Below, in pieces: positions 1 through 11,600 of a DNA stretch of 64,000 nt (positions are counted from its first letter, which is position 1; every line of letters begins with the position of its first letter). The stretch is from Trichuris trichiura (taxonomy: Eukaryota; Nematoda; Enoplea; Trichinellida; Trichuridae). The notes beneath the pieces were generated by a model. The model searched no databases. It was given only the letters and a program-made list of their open reading frames with translations, and was not told where the DNA came from. Both the position numbers and the translations under genes were made by a program. The stretch lies in assembly GCA_037903355.1 (NCBI GenBank), contig JBAJFE010000055.1:1-64000 (forward strand), read 5' to 3'.

Positions 1-1020
1 AGTAAAAAGTACCACCCGCTGGATTGGCACAAAGCCAAGCTAACTTCCTAAGCTAAGCTAAATTAAGTGGACAAATTTGGCAAAAAGTTATGAACTGATA
101 ACATTAGGGAAGGCGGCAGGCAGTAGCTACTGATGGGAAGTCAAAGTCAGCTTGTTTTTCTTCGTTACTTGAAGGACAGCAGCGATAATAGTAACTTGAG
201 CATTTTCGGCAAAATTGCACCTTATGAAAGTTCACTGAATAACTCATTTAAAGATCATACGCGTGAGTGGACCGTTCCAGTGGCTTCTTTGTTTCTATTA
301 AACTCTTCGACCGCCTCAGCTATACTTATCGCTGTCTAAAAGGTCGACATCTTCCTTATCTTCTGAACCGTTACAGAAGTAACATTTTGCAAATGATTTC
401 AACGCTGCGACTAGTTTCAGTTTGCTCTACACCCGCGTAATGAACTCGCAAAGCACTTCAAGCGATGGTGCTTCTATAAGCCCGCGGGTAGCGTAGTGCT
501 TCTGACCATTTGACATCCACTGGAATTATTCTTCGCGCATATGATCATTAAATGGACTGTTCACATAAGGCAAGGCGAGCGTAAATAATAAATGTACCTT
601 TTTAATTTTCCCAGCCATCTGAAAAACTGATAGGCAGGCGGATATTGCTATGTTTTAATACGAACAAAGCGAAAAAGTACGGTGGTACTTACTTTACTTT
701 CGGGATTGTCGCAATGTAAAAGGTGTTGTTCTCTTCTGAATAGATAAAATATGTAGACGAGCGCTTTGTGTACGCAGTCTCTTCATGATCAATCAACTGT
801 CCAATTCTGAATAATTTCTAAGCAGCTGCCTACTGCTCAGTTTTATCCGTAATGCACAGATCTGTCACATAAAATAACTTTCTCACAAACGTTTTACCTA
901 TAAACAGGGCACACAAACATTGGCGTCGTTATTTGTTCACTTCATTGAATGGACGATTTCCTTTACAAATAACACTTTCAGTTGGAGCGACTTATGCTCC
1001 ACTATTGTTTTACGGGAAAA
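1..1020. other. Noncoding stretch, no gene seen
   Basis: AT-rich sequence with only short ORFs (longest 68 codons) that match no family I recognise. No RNA gene or repeat was identified. Confidence 0.5.
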
Positions 1021-1022
1021 TA

Positions 1023-1997
1023 CAGTAGAACGCCCGAAATTGACTACTCCTATATGGTGACCACCTCCCTAAGTTAACCGAATTTTGACCAGTTGGTTGG
1101 TCAGCACGTTAATAAGCGCAAGGACAACCTCTATACATCGACCACCTCCTTAAGTGGGAAGTTGATCGCTTTAGCCTGACCTGGTGTATGGACGCAATGC
1201 TAATTTGCACTCTGTAAGTTGACCACTTCAGTTTGCTCCGTCACTCGCTGGCAGCTGTTAACAGTCAGTGCCTCAATGTGTTATTACTCAACGTAGCAAA
1301 ATTTTTCATTACCGTGGGTTGGAGATTCCTGATAACAAAACCGGTTCCGTCGCTTTGACGATGCTTGCCAGTCCAGCTTGCGCGTTTCCTTGTTCACATA
1401 ACTTTTCGCCTAGGCGTCAGCAGCATTCTCCCATTGAGCGAAATATGACGAATTGAGTCTAATTGTATTCGTTTGCGTCAAGCTCAGCTCTATATATTCG
1501 CTTTGCTGTAGCCGTGCGGCAGCTGGCCTTAATGTGTCTTCGCGCGTAAAGATAGCTCGGTTTACGCAGTGATAGACGCATTAGTAGCTACAAAACTGGT
1601 TACAGTTTGCTCTATGGCCAAACGGAAAGACTCAAGAAAGTTGACACAGAAACATGAGATGAAAAATGCCCGGAAATGTTGAGCGGGGGAAGCCAGCGCG
1701 GAGTTCGCCCTTACCGCTTATGTTTGTAGTAAGAAAAAGCACCAGACTAGAATTGGTACCTCTTTCAGCAAGCATTGTAGCCCCTAAAAAGCGTATGCAT
1801 GATTTTACAGTGTTATTTTTATGCATCTCACCGTTTAATAGACCTCTAATTGATGCTCTGGAATAGAATAAAACGCATACAGATGCTAATCTATTCAGCC
1901 GAGCCAGTTACACCCACAGTTCGAACATGTTGACCACCCCGTATGTTGACCAGTTTTCCCCAGTCGCTTGGGTAGTCAACTTATGGCGGTTCTACTG
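1023..1997 (+). mobile_element. pogo/Tigger-like nonautonomous element (MITE)
   Basis: The left end reads CAGTAGAACGCCCGAAATTG and the reverse complement of the right end reads CAGTAGAACCGCCATAAGTT, so the element has imperfect terminal inverted repeats. TA dinucleotides flank both ends (1021-1022 and 1998-1999), as expected for pogo-type target-site duplication. Subterminal copies of GTTGACCAC/GTTGACCAG-like motifs follow each end (about 1040-1230 and 1925-1985), as in pogo elements whose transposase binds subterminal repeats. The interior keeps only a broken N-terminal piece of a transposase. The length of about 1 kb and the lack of a catalytic domain mean it is nonautonomous. I inferred the family from TIR sequence, TA duplication and the HTH-like remnant. 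Confidence 0.75.
1614..1790 (+). pseudogene. Decayed pogo/CENP-B-type transposase N-terminus
   Basis: Translation from the ATG begins MAKRKDSRKLTQKHEMK and runs into a stop after about 22 codons. It continues in the same frame with AGEASAEFALTAYV. This resembles the N-terminal helix-turn-helix of Tigger/pogo transposases (a K-LT-K-K pattern followed by -AGES---A--YG-). The sequence is broken by stops and meets the right TIR about 200 bp later, so the rest of the gene is deleted. It cannot be functional. Confidence 0.5.
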
Positions 1998-2156
1998 TAT
2001 ATGCTGAATTTAATTTGACAATAAGGCAAATAATTGCCTGATGGAGTTTTGAATTAGCATGACGATTAAACGATAATAATTCAATAGCGAGTTCTGTTCA
2101 AACCGCCTCCACTGCCAACAATAAAAATGTCACGTTCATGTTCATTCACAAAATGT

Positions 2157-5100
2157 TCATTTGCTTGTGAAAACGCCCGCTGAGAATCGACTGTTTTGAT
2201 TAATAGGGTCTTGGGCTCTTCTGTTTGGAAAGACAGATACTAACTGCTTCCGAAAAGTTGTATCTATGCACAAGTAAACCATAGCGTATAAGGATAAATT
2301 GATGCCTTCAAGAAACCATATGTAAGATTTGGTATTTTCCCACAGCGTACTATTTTTTGATACTAAATAAAGCACTGTGGGAATGATTTGGATTAATATT
2401 TTAAAGACGAAAAGCTGCGCCAATCGTTTTGATACCATTGCCGTTCTTCTTTCTTGAATTGCTCCCAATTCTGGATTAGAGGCCGTTTTGCTGCACTTCA
2501 GCGTGCACAAAGAAAAGGCAAAAATAAAACAGGTCGCCAAACCTATGCTGAAGTTAAAAAATAAATGGAAGTCAAAATAGCTGGTAGGCATAAATTCCTC
2601 CGTAAAGCAAAAAGGTGATGCGACCGAGTAGAGCACGTCTGCCACAACAAACCAGGATAAAAGTACGTCGCCAAATGTCAGCACCAATATAAGAAGCGTT
2701 GTTATCCAGCGAATCCTCCTTTGCAGGAATTTCTTGTACAATGAAAATGTTGCTACGGCGAGGAAACGTTCAAACGCCACCACGAGAAGACTTAAGCATC
2801 CAAGCCTATTTCCAATGGTAAAAAAAGGCATGTATGCCATGCATACCAAAATGATCGTTCCATCAGGTTTTGAGACGATAACATAAGTACGGTACACGGC
2901 CGTATAGATGTATGAAATACCATACGTTGCGCATCCAATTATGAAACCTAAACAATGATAACCAGCAATAAGATAACGGAAATTAAAACTAATAGAATAT
3001 GACGTAATACGATGAACTTAAAATAAAACGAACCTGAATTTCATCTTACAGTCGCCTAGCCATTTGTAAAATGTGAAACTCCTTTCTGGCAAGCGCGTTG
3101 ACCACCTTGTTCTTTTCTTAACTAAATCTTTGCTTAATTATAAGCCCTTTGTTTAGGCTTAGGCTTTAAGTAAGAACAGAACAGGATAGCCGGCAAGCTT
3201 AAGGTATAAGGATAGAGCAGCAAAATGGAAGGATCCATTAACTGATTTATAATGAGGATTTTGGAAAAAAAACTTGAGCCCTGGCAGCTTTGCGCACTAC
3301 CGTCACGCTGTAAGTTTGCTGCCCATTCTATTCTGCTTTTACTTAAGCCTAAGCCTAAATGCAAGGCTTAGGTTTTGCCTTTGCTTAAGTAACGCCAGGA
3401 CAAGATGATCGTATGCTTGCTCGAAGGGAACTGGCATTTCTGAGACGTTAGGTTGCATAACTGACAAGACCCAAAAATTTTACTTCACAAAGGAACGCAG
3501 GTATTATTAATTAGCCTTATACAAAAGCAGTGCACTAATTATATGCCCAGATGTTGGCAACGTAATAAGCCTAGCTTCTAGGATTGGCTTGCTTCTGAAA
3601 GTGCAGCTAGTGAAATTCAGAAATGAAAAACTGGCTTCCTCCAAATGACGTCCAAGAATAAAAGCGTAGTGTTTGTGGCTTCCTTGTCAAAAGTATGCGG
3701 ATTTTGCTTTTCTTATTTGAATGACTGATCTCCATGCTTTCCACGCGCATCACCTTTATTATCATCAGTTCAAAGCTGAAAGTTATGAGACAAGAATCCA
3801 CTACAGCTCAAAGTACTTTTGTAATGTTTATCGTAGTCCTAGCATTTGATCAGACGTTGATTCTGCTTACTATTAACCGAATAATGTGTTAATATGTAAC
3901 TTTTATCATACAAGTTAATAACGTTGTCGCTATGTTGAAAAGAATTTATTTAGTCATATTTAGACCCTTTGGATCCCATCAGGTCCATACGTCATCCGAA
4001 AGTCAAGAACGTCTCCGAACAAACTTTTTTCTACATAACAGGGAAAGCGCTTCTATATTCTACGACAAAACTGTGTGGCTTTGCTCTTTGCTATCCTGCC
4101 TACAATTGCATTAATATTAATAAACGACTGCGTTGAATATATCTGACCACTGTATCCATTCTCCCTTCATAATAATAGTAGCTTATTTCTCAAGTGATAA
4201 GCAGGAGATTAAAGCGATAATTGGATATTACAAATGCGCAGAAAGTGCGCTACAACTTAAGTACAAAGGAAGCTGGTAAATGCACTTATTTATAAAGACG
4301 TCATTTCCTTCACGTTCCAAGCCTTAACCCACAACGAAACTTTCTATAAGAGCTTATTGCTTGACGAGCATTAATGTTAATAATATGGCTTTGGAATAGC
4401 AAAAATGGAATGTTTTAATGTGTAATATCAAACCATCTGTCTTAATAATTAAGATAAATAGCTCATTCTTGCAAGCAACGTAACTACATGTAATTTGCCC
4501 AATTAAAGCTTTGAACAGTTGACATTTTGTGATGGATTGATGAAGGTTCATAGTATAGATTTTGTTTACGGGTAGATCCGTCCAGAAAGTTTAGCTCAAA
4601 AGCTGAAGCTTTGTGGCCTCAGTGGTAGAACAGAACTTATGCCTCTGTCATTCGGCTGAAAAGGACTGCTTTGTCTTTGCTTTGCTCAACTGTCTGAAAT
4701 AGTTGTAAGGTTAATTGGAAAAAGGTGTTGGAAAATAAAGTAAAAGGAAAGTAGTTGACCAGCCGCAATTCAAGCAAGTAAAAGGACCTTCAGCAACAAT
4801 AGTTGTGACCCTAATTAATAAAAAAAAAGTTTTTTTCGTTTTAGTGAGCAGCGTTTGAAATGTTTGAAAAATAATGAATTCAGAACAGAGTTGCATCAGT
4901 TTTTCTATGATCATATGACAGATGCAACATAGATGATTATATTAGTAATAATGTGAAATGTATTGTCTGATACTTCTGAAAACAATTTACAAACGGGTGA
5001 GACGACTTACTTACCCAGACATTCGTTCCATCCTTAAAGAGGGAATGACGATGAAGGCAGGAATAGACGAAAGTATAAGAGCTAGTAATGTTAGCTTATA

Positions 5101-5649
5101 GTTATCAATCTTTTATTATACTGCGCACATTCGGTCACTGGTACGTGTTTTATTCACGGGAAAACGCCAGCTCACACCTTATGAAGCCATTACCATACAA
5201 TTAATATGTTTAGCAGACTGCAATTAACCTGAGTCATCTAAAGGTGTAATTGCTAACTCGGCAGCTAGCAATATTAAAAATATCCGAAAATTTTGAAAAT
5301 TTAGGGCGGACAACACATATTACCATAATGCAATGAAATCTGTGAATAAATAATTCCTTACGCTGGCGTAGATGAACTTTTTAAAAGCAATCATACAAAG
5401 TAACTTACCAAACAAAGGCAGGTTGTGCCTATGCTTCTTTTGTTTGCATAAACTGTACAACAGCAAACCGTTGGCGAGGATGGCCAAAATGCCCATAATA
5501 TAGTAGAGCACAATTAGCACTATAGCATCGTCGATATCGTCTTCCCATGGCCAAAGCAATTCCGTTCCATTCGCATTCAGCGTATCGGTCGTATTATTCA
5601 TGAGCATTGCAACAATGTTATCTGCATATATGTAATAGACGTATTCCAA
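2157..5649 (-). CDS. Rhodopsin-like GPCR, nematode srsx-type
   Basis: Probable orphan seven-transmembrane receptor on the cell surface. I read two exons: 5649-5409 and 3016-2157, joined by a 2.4-kb intron (donor GTAAGT, acceptor TTTTAAG, phase 1). Exon 1 encodes an N-terminus with two N-glycosylation sequons (NNT, NGT), then TM1 (IMGILAILANGLLLYSLC) and a basic loop KQKKHRHN. Exon 2 carries TM2-TM7. TM3 ends in NRLGCLSLLVVAFERFLAV, with ERF in place of the usual DRY. The loop before TM5 has one Cys, TM6 follows RRTAMVSKRLAQ, and TM7 ends SLYAMVYLCIDTTFRKQL. The layout matches nematode srsx receptors. Ligand is unknown. The start could instead be an internal Met at about residue 17, and the family label is less certain than the GPCR call. 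The intron holds a dispersed foldback repeat. Confidence 0.75.
3134..3372. repeat. Dispersed foldback repeat, copy A
   Basis: Inverted arms: one reads taggcttaggctttaagtaa then gaacagaacaggatag. The other, at about 3300-3370, is its approximate reverse complement (ttctattctgcttttactta then agcctaagcct). Related copies occur at about 26240, 28035 and 42780. It lies in the GPCR intron. Confidence 0.6.
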
Positions 5650-8600
5650 GCAAAATCAGCCTCAGCGTCAGTCTTTTTTTTTTGAGAGAGAGAAAAAAAT
5701 GTCGCTTGGAAATGGAGCATAATCATCCCAAGTCGAACGTAACGCTATGCATTTTATCTTGCTTCAACAAGCAGAAATTAAAACGCAACAAATGCTTCTT
5801 CCAATATCAAGTAAAGTGATGGTGTGACATATGGGCACTTCCCTGTGAATGCACTGCGTCTAGAACAGCTGACAACTCGCAGCCTTATCAAGGAAGGCAA
5901 AAGTGATTACGCAAACAATGAGCTAATAAACTTCTTATTTTTAACTCGGCCCTTTTGATGTTACTGGTGAATAATGCAACGCAAAACGCGTCATTTGCCA
6001 TTGTTACGGTATTGAATGTAGTAAACCGTTGTTCATATTTTTTATTGCCAAACTTCTGATCGCCGTGACATAAATTAAATTAATTCTATGCATTCATGGT
6101 TAAATGAGGTTTCTAAAAGCGAGCGTGTCTGAAAGTTGAGACGCGTGCTTGAGCGCTGTCATAGTGACTATCGATTAAGATGGCAGCGCAAGTCATATAA
6201 GTGCTCGCTTAACTTTGTTATCCCGTCTTGTGCAACAAGAAATATCTTCTGCTGACCTTGCAGACGGTAATAAGGTTGAAAGGTTTGGAAAAAGGAATGA
6301 TTAGAGTGACAACAACGGCATAAAATTCCAACAAAAAAACAGGTGACAAAGAATTTTCAGTTTTTTTAACGTCTGATCAATCAGTTTAAGCTTTGGCTTT
6401 TTCCTGTTGAATTCAACATTATTTTGCCTTCAAATCCCTCATAAGCTTGAAAAACTGTTAAACATGGTTCGCAGGTCGTTAAGGTGTAACATTAAAAACA
6501 GAATCAGCTTTCTTCTGAAAGGAATTATTCAACGTGAGCTCATGAACAACAGAAAGCAGGATGCTTAAGATCAGCAGTTGTACTGAATCCTGAATAGAGT
6601 CCCGAATATGTCATCGTCAGGGGCCGCCTTGTAGCAGTCTTGACTTTACGGATGACAAATAAGGGAGGCATATGAACAGTGAAGGTGTTTTCAGGTGCAG
6701 TAGGCCAACCTGACGCGGCAAATCAGATTTATCTACCTTTTGCCGCTATTCTGTCCCACCCGATACAGAACAACCAATCAACATATCTGTAAACTTGTGG
6801 CTACACCGAGTACTTGTATCTCAAGTTAGGATTAGGCTTATTTTAAGAGGAGTGCACAGAATGGCAACGGGTATTCAAATGCGATTTGCTGCGGTAATCT
6901 GCTGGTCTATTGTCTACAATAATATGTTTATGGTCTATACGCGTCCCCTATTTAACAGCTGCAATGCTGAACTACCACAAGGCAGTCTCATACAATGCTT
7001 TTCGTTCCTTTTGAGATTTTGACGTTAATGCTGTTGTCTGAGCCTTAAATGGCAGTAGAAATAAGCAGCAGGAAAGTCAATATTAAACTAAACTGTCATA
7101 CTAAATAAGTAGCAAATGTCATAAGGCTGCGGGCTGTAAACAATTGTAATCGCATGGACGGTTGCAAAATATAGATGCAAACAGCGCTTTGAAAAAAGAG
7201 AGATAGAGACAAAGTAATATAGTCAACTGGATAAAGTAGGATAACTTAATTGGGAATATCAAAAGTTATTAGACATTGTAAAAAGTTTATGCTATGCTGC
7301 TCTTCCTACAGGTGACATGCTCCTGTTGAGGATATAGTGCTTGAACCAAGGCTATTAAAGTGAATCATATGAACACCTTGTAGATTTAATAGGCGCTCCA
7401 CGAGTTTTTGCCAAAACAGTCTTCCTACCTCTTAGCCCATTTAAAGATTTATGCAAATGTATAGGCATAACTTGCAACAACGTTTGTGAGCAACAAAATG
7501 CAACCAACTATGCAAAATTCAGAAAAAAACGTCAGCATCCAGCAAGGCTGAAGATGAACAGTTCGTTACCTGCCGCGATTCAATTACAATGTAATCGAGC
7601 AGCGCCTTTCGACGAAGTCGAATCAACATAAATTATGTAAACTACTGTTAATGAACTTTAAAGGCAAGACCTTTTCACCAAAATGCATCACAGCGCAATT
7701 GTTAGGCGGAAATTTCGCAATTAACTTTTACAATTACTTGTCGAGAAAAAACACTCCCACTTGCGGACTTGCCATTCCATGTGCTTAATAAGGTTGATAA
7801 ACGCTTGCCTATATATATATAGGGAAGCGTTTATCAACCGTATATATATATATATATTGCTATTGAAAGTTTTCAGCAGAAAAGCAGCAACACTGCAACC
7901 TTGCAAACTGTTTGGCATTTCTCATATAAATGCATTATATGTTATATGAAATTATTTTATTACTATCACTATAGTTAGATCGGCAACATAAATTTGTTAC
8001 TTTTGAGGGTAGCTAAACTTTTACAAACTTCATGTAAACATCTTCACGGGCAACATATGAAAAATGCAAACTTTTATATTCAAGAAGCTGAGCTACTTTA
8101 ATTTGGGACTTTTGGATAAAAGCGGTCGACTACTTGGCATTAAATATGCAAATTTGGGAACTAATATTTTAGGATGATTTCGGAACCAACTGAACAGCAA
8201 AGAGATATAGTTTGCGTTTACACTTGCCGCCGCGGCTGATCAAAAATTTATTGAATCTCTGAGCTTTGTGTTTGGGTTTCTGATACTCTCCTTTGCCTAA
8301 AAAGGTTATTCTGAATGTGACAAAATGTTGTTAAGCGAAATAAGAACCCGCCTATGCTCTTGAAATGTTAATGAAAAGCAATAAGTTGTGACGATGCTTG
8401 AACTACATTATGGCTTCTCCAGTAGGGAACCGTTTATAATTCAATCATACATTTGGTTTAACCTAAGTTGACTAAAAGTAGCGGCTCCCAATAAATGCTT
8501 AAACGACATTGGAGCGTCTACTAAATTCATTTCAAATATTCCCATCGCACCTAAGTCGCTTTCACATCTGACATAAATGATGGTCATCACAGAATGAAGC

Positions 8601-11600
8601 CTTACGATCACGATCTTTTGACTCTTAAAGCAGTCGTCAATGCTAGCTTGATGTGATGCTCTGACAACTACGTTTTTGTCGGTCTCAGACATATGCTTGA
8701 AAATTTTGAAATTGTGCTGCAACTTTAAAGTTTTGCTGCACCTCCTGTTGTACTGAGCGAAGAGCGTACTGCGTAATCGCTCCAGAGAATACTTTACTTT
8801 CGATAGAACTGGATATTTTTAAAAAAGTTCCAATAGGCTTGTAAATATTTTATCAAAACGAAGCCCTGGATAATCTTTCCGATTAGGTTTTTTAATAACT
8901 GCTATGTTGTTGATGGAAGGGTTAAAAAATTTCATTATTAATGGTTTAGTCCCGCTGTTAGCATCATCGCCTACAACTGAGAAGAAAAACTTAGGTCTCA
9001 GCGGGCAGAAAACTGTAAAGTCATATTGAGTACGTTAGGTTATTGATGCATAAACACAGAAAAACAGAGACACGGGATTTTAGAAGGACAGACTATTGTC
9101 CATTCGAAATACCGAATAGTACTTGCCTAGCCGGAGAAGCTAATTCAAATGAAAAATTGTCTGGCAAGCTTGCACTTGTAAGTTGATGGACGTTAGCTCT
9201 CTGGCTTAATTTGTACTTCCTAAACGAGAAAGCGTTAAAAAAGTGCACCTTTCACATTTCATTGACGTACTATCATCGCAAAGTCAAATGACCCATTCGA
9301 TCAAATGGTCCTTGCTGCTTCGGTGGGCAGCACTTTTGCTACTGGCAAGCTATTTTTGCTGAACGCAACGTACTGAAGACTCACTGCCTTGACAAAAGCT
9401 AGTCGATGAGCAAACGGAAAGGTATACGCCATTTATGTTAGAAAGTCTATGACGTCATTTAATGAACGGCATGCATATTACATGAGCTGTACAATGCTAA
9501 AACCATTAATAGAATACGAGTAAAGCAGCTTTCGATTTATTACCAGCAAATAAATTTGCTTAAAGCATATCGTTGCGCAGCTGCTTTGTTCGTAATAAGG
9601 GAAAGTATAATAGCGCGTGGCTATTTTTACTTATTGTTACGATGAAAAATTGGGGCCGCAGAAATTAACTGTTTTAGCATTTTGGCAGGCAGACAGCCAG
9701 ACTAATGATTTCTGTATTTTCCACACTGCTAGCAAAAGAGGTTGCCTGAATTAGTAACGAAGTAAAAGTAATTTCCCGAAAGCAGATCTGCTTAATTGCA
9801 CTCAATGTTAATGAGAGAAAAGATTTTACCAAGTAGGGAATAAACGTCCAAATTTATTGCTTTGTAACCTGTCCTGCTTCTAACGAGCGAATAGCGTATG
9901 GCAGTGCGAGAAGACGTTGTGTAACAAATGCATAAGAAATATTTGACTGACTCATAATATCTCAAGCTTTTTAACGTCAGCGCCCCCTAGGTGTCGTAAG
10001 CGTCGTTTTATCATGGGCGTTTCAATAATGGAACTTTTATTGAATCAGTTAGAGTCCCAAGAACTGATATGGCCGTGAATACATTTATTTTGGAAACCCA
10101 TGGCCTCTTGGGTTACCTGATGCATAACCGACCATTGTCAAGCATGTAAGCCTCCTTACAGATATGGTAAAAATGACACTGAATAGTTTCTAAGATCGCG
10201 TGTTCTCGCTAGTTTTATGCTGACTGCTTTGCAAGTCCATAACTTTTTTGATGCTGCTGTCCAACGTTGAAGCTTATTGTCAATATATGGATGTCAGATC
10301 CATTGCTTCTTGTCATTTATGGCTCTCAAGCGTGGTCACTTTCGCTCACCACTTTGAGCTAATTCACGCCCACCTCAGGCGGTAACTCTAATCGTCGCTA
10401 CTTCAATTAGCATAAAAATAGCAGACATTTTTAAGAGAAACGATAATAAAGGTAAATGACATTTAGAAGTAGCTGCTTTCTTTTTTCATCCTCTTCCTGG
10501 TAACGTCAGACGTTTCGAATATTTTATTTTCAATCCGTCTCCATGTTAGACGAGAAGTTTAATGTAACATTGGGCTAAATAAGTTTACGACAACTTGTAG
10601 ACCACTTGTTTAATAACAGAAGTAATAACATACCAATAATATGCACAGTGTTGTTTGATAATTTTTAAGTTCGTCGTTTAGCTGCTGGCAATCATCTCAG
10701 GTTCTGCGTACATACTCTACTGCTAACAGAAACTCAAGATTTGCAGACTATGCTAATTAGCACGGAGATCTCCAAATCCTGTCTTTAAAGGTGAACATAG
10801 GAAAGTTTAGGAAGAAAACGTTTCTCCTTTTTTACAAGCAAACCAAGAATTGCTTCCACAATATCTTATTCATTCTGAGATAAGTTTTTTTGGTATAAGA
10901 TGGCAGTTGGCGGAAAAGTAAAGTTTAAGCTGTCGCATAAGCCGTAGAAGCCGACTGAAAGCAACAGAAATTTTAATATGGACTAAACGTTAATGTTTTA
11001 ATGCCTCTCATCCTTAGTTGCACTAGTTTTGCGAGGTTGTGCTTTTATTCACGTTTTTTACACTAACTTTATTTAAACCGTCGCATTTTCAAGAAAAACA
11101 TTAAGCTACATTTTTTTATCCACAAACGTGCATGTATTTTTCTTCGAAAACATGATTCCCATAATGGGCAGGTATATTGTCGATTTATCAAAACTAATAT
11201 GTGCAAAAGTAACCTGTTACGCTGTTGAGAAAAATTTATTCGACGTAGTTCCATGAACCTCGTTTCCTTTTCCCAAGAGTCTAGGTTAAAGTTCACATGT
11301 ATGTATATAACGGGCAGACGGTTGGCTGAAGCCAGTTCCCCTATTCGTCCGCCATTTTTAGACGATTCAAATGATATATGAGAAAATGTCTTTATTCAAA
11401 ATCGTTTGTCGATATTTACACATAGACAGAGTAGATCTCTTGCGAAATGTTAGCTCGTCAAACGGCCTAACTATCAAAGCCATTATTAAATAAATCAATT
11501 TCTAACGAACGAGCGAAATCTTGTGAGTTTTTGCCTTAGTCGTAAATACAGGCTACCCGCTGCCACTTTCGTGACATGTCTCAGCCAGGATGTAAGCGAA

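Noticed and set aside
4600..4690. tRNA-like A-box sequence (gtggcctcagtggtagaaca)
   Set aside because: No GGTTCRA B box, no acceptor-stem pairing.
8441..8722. 93-codon minus-strand ORF
   Set aside because: Isolated in gene-poor DNA, with no splice-linked neighbours or recognisable motif.
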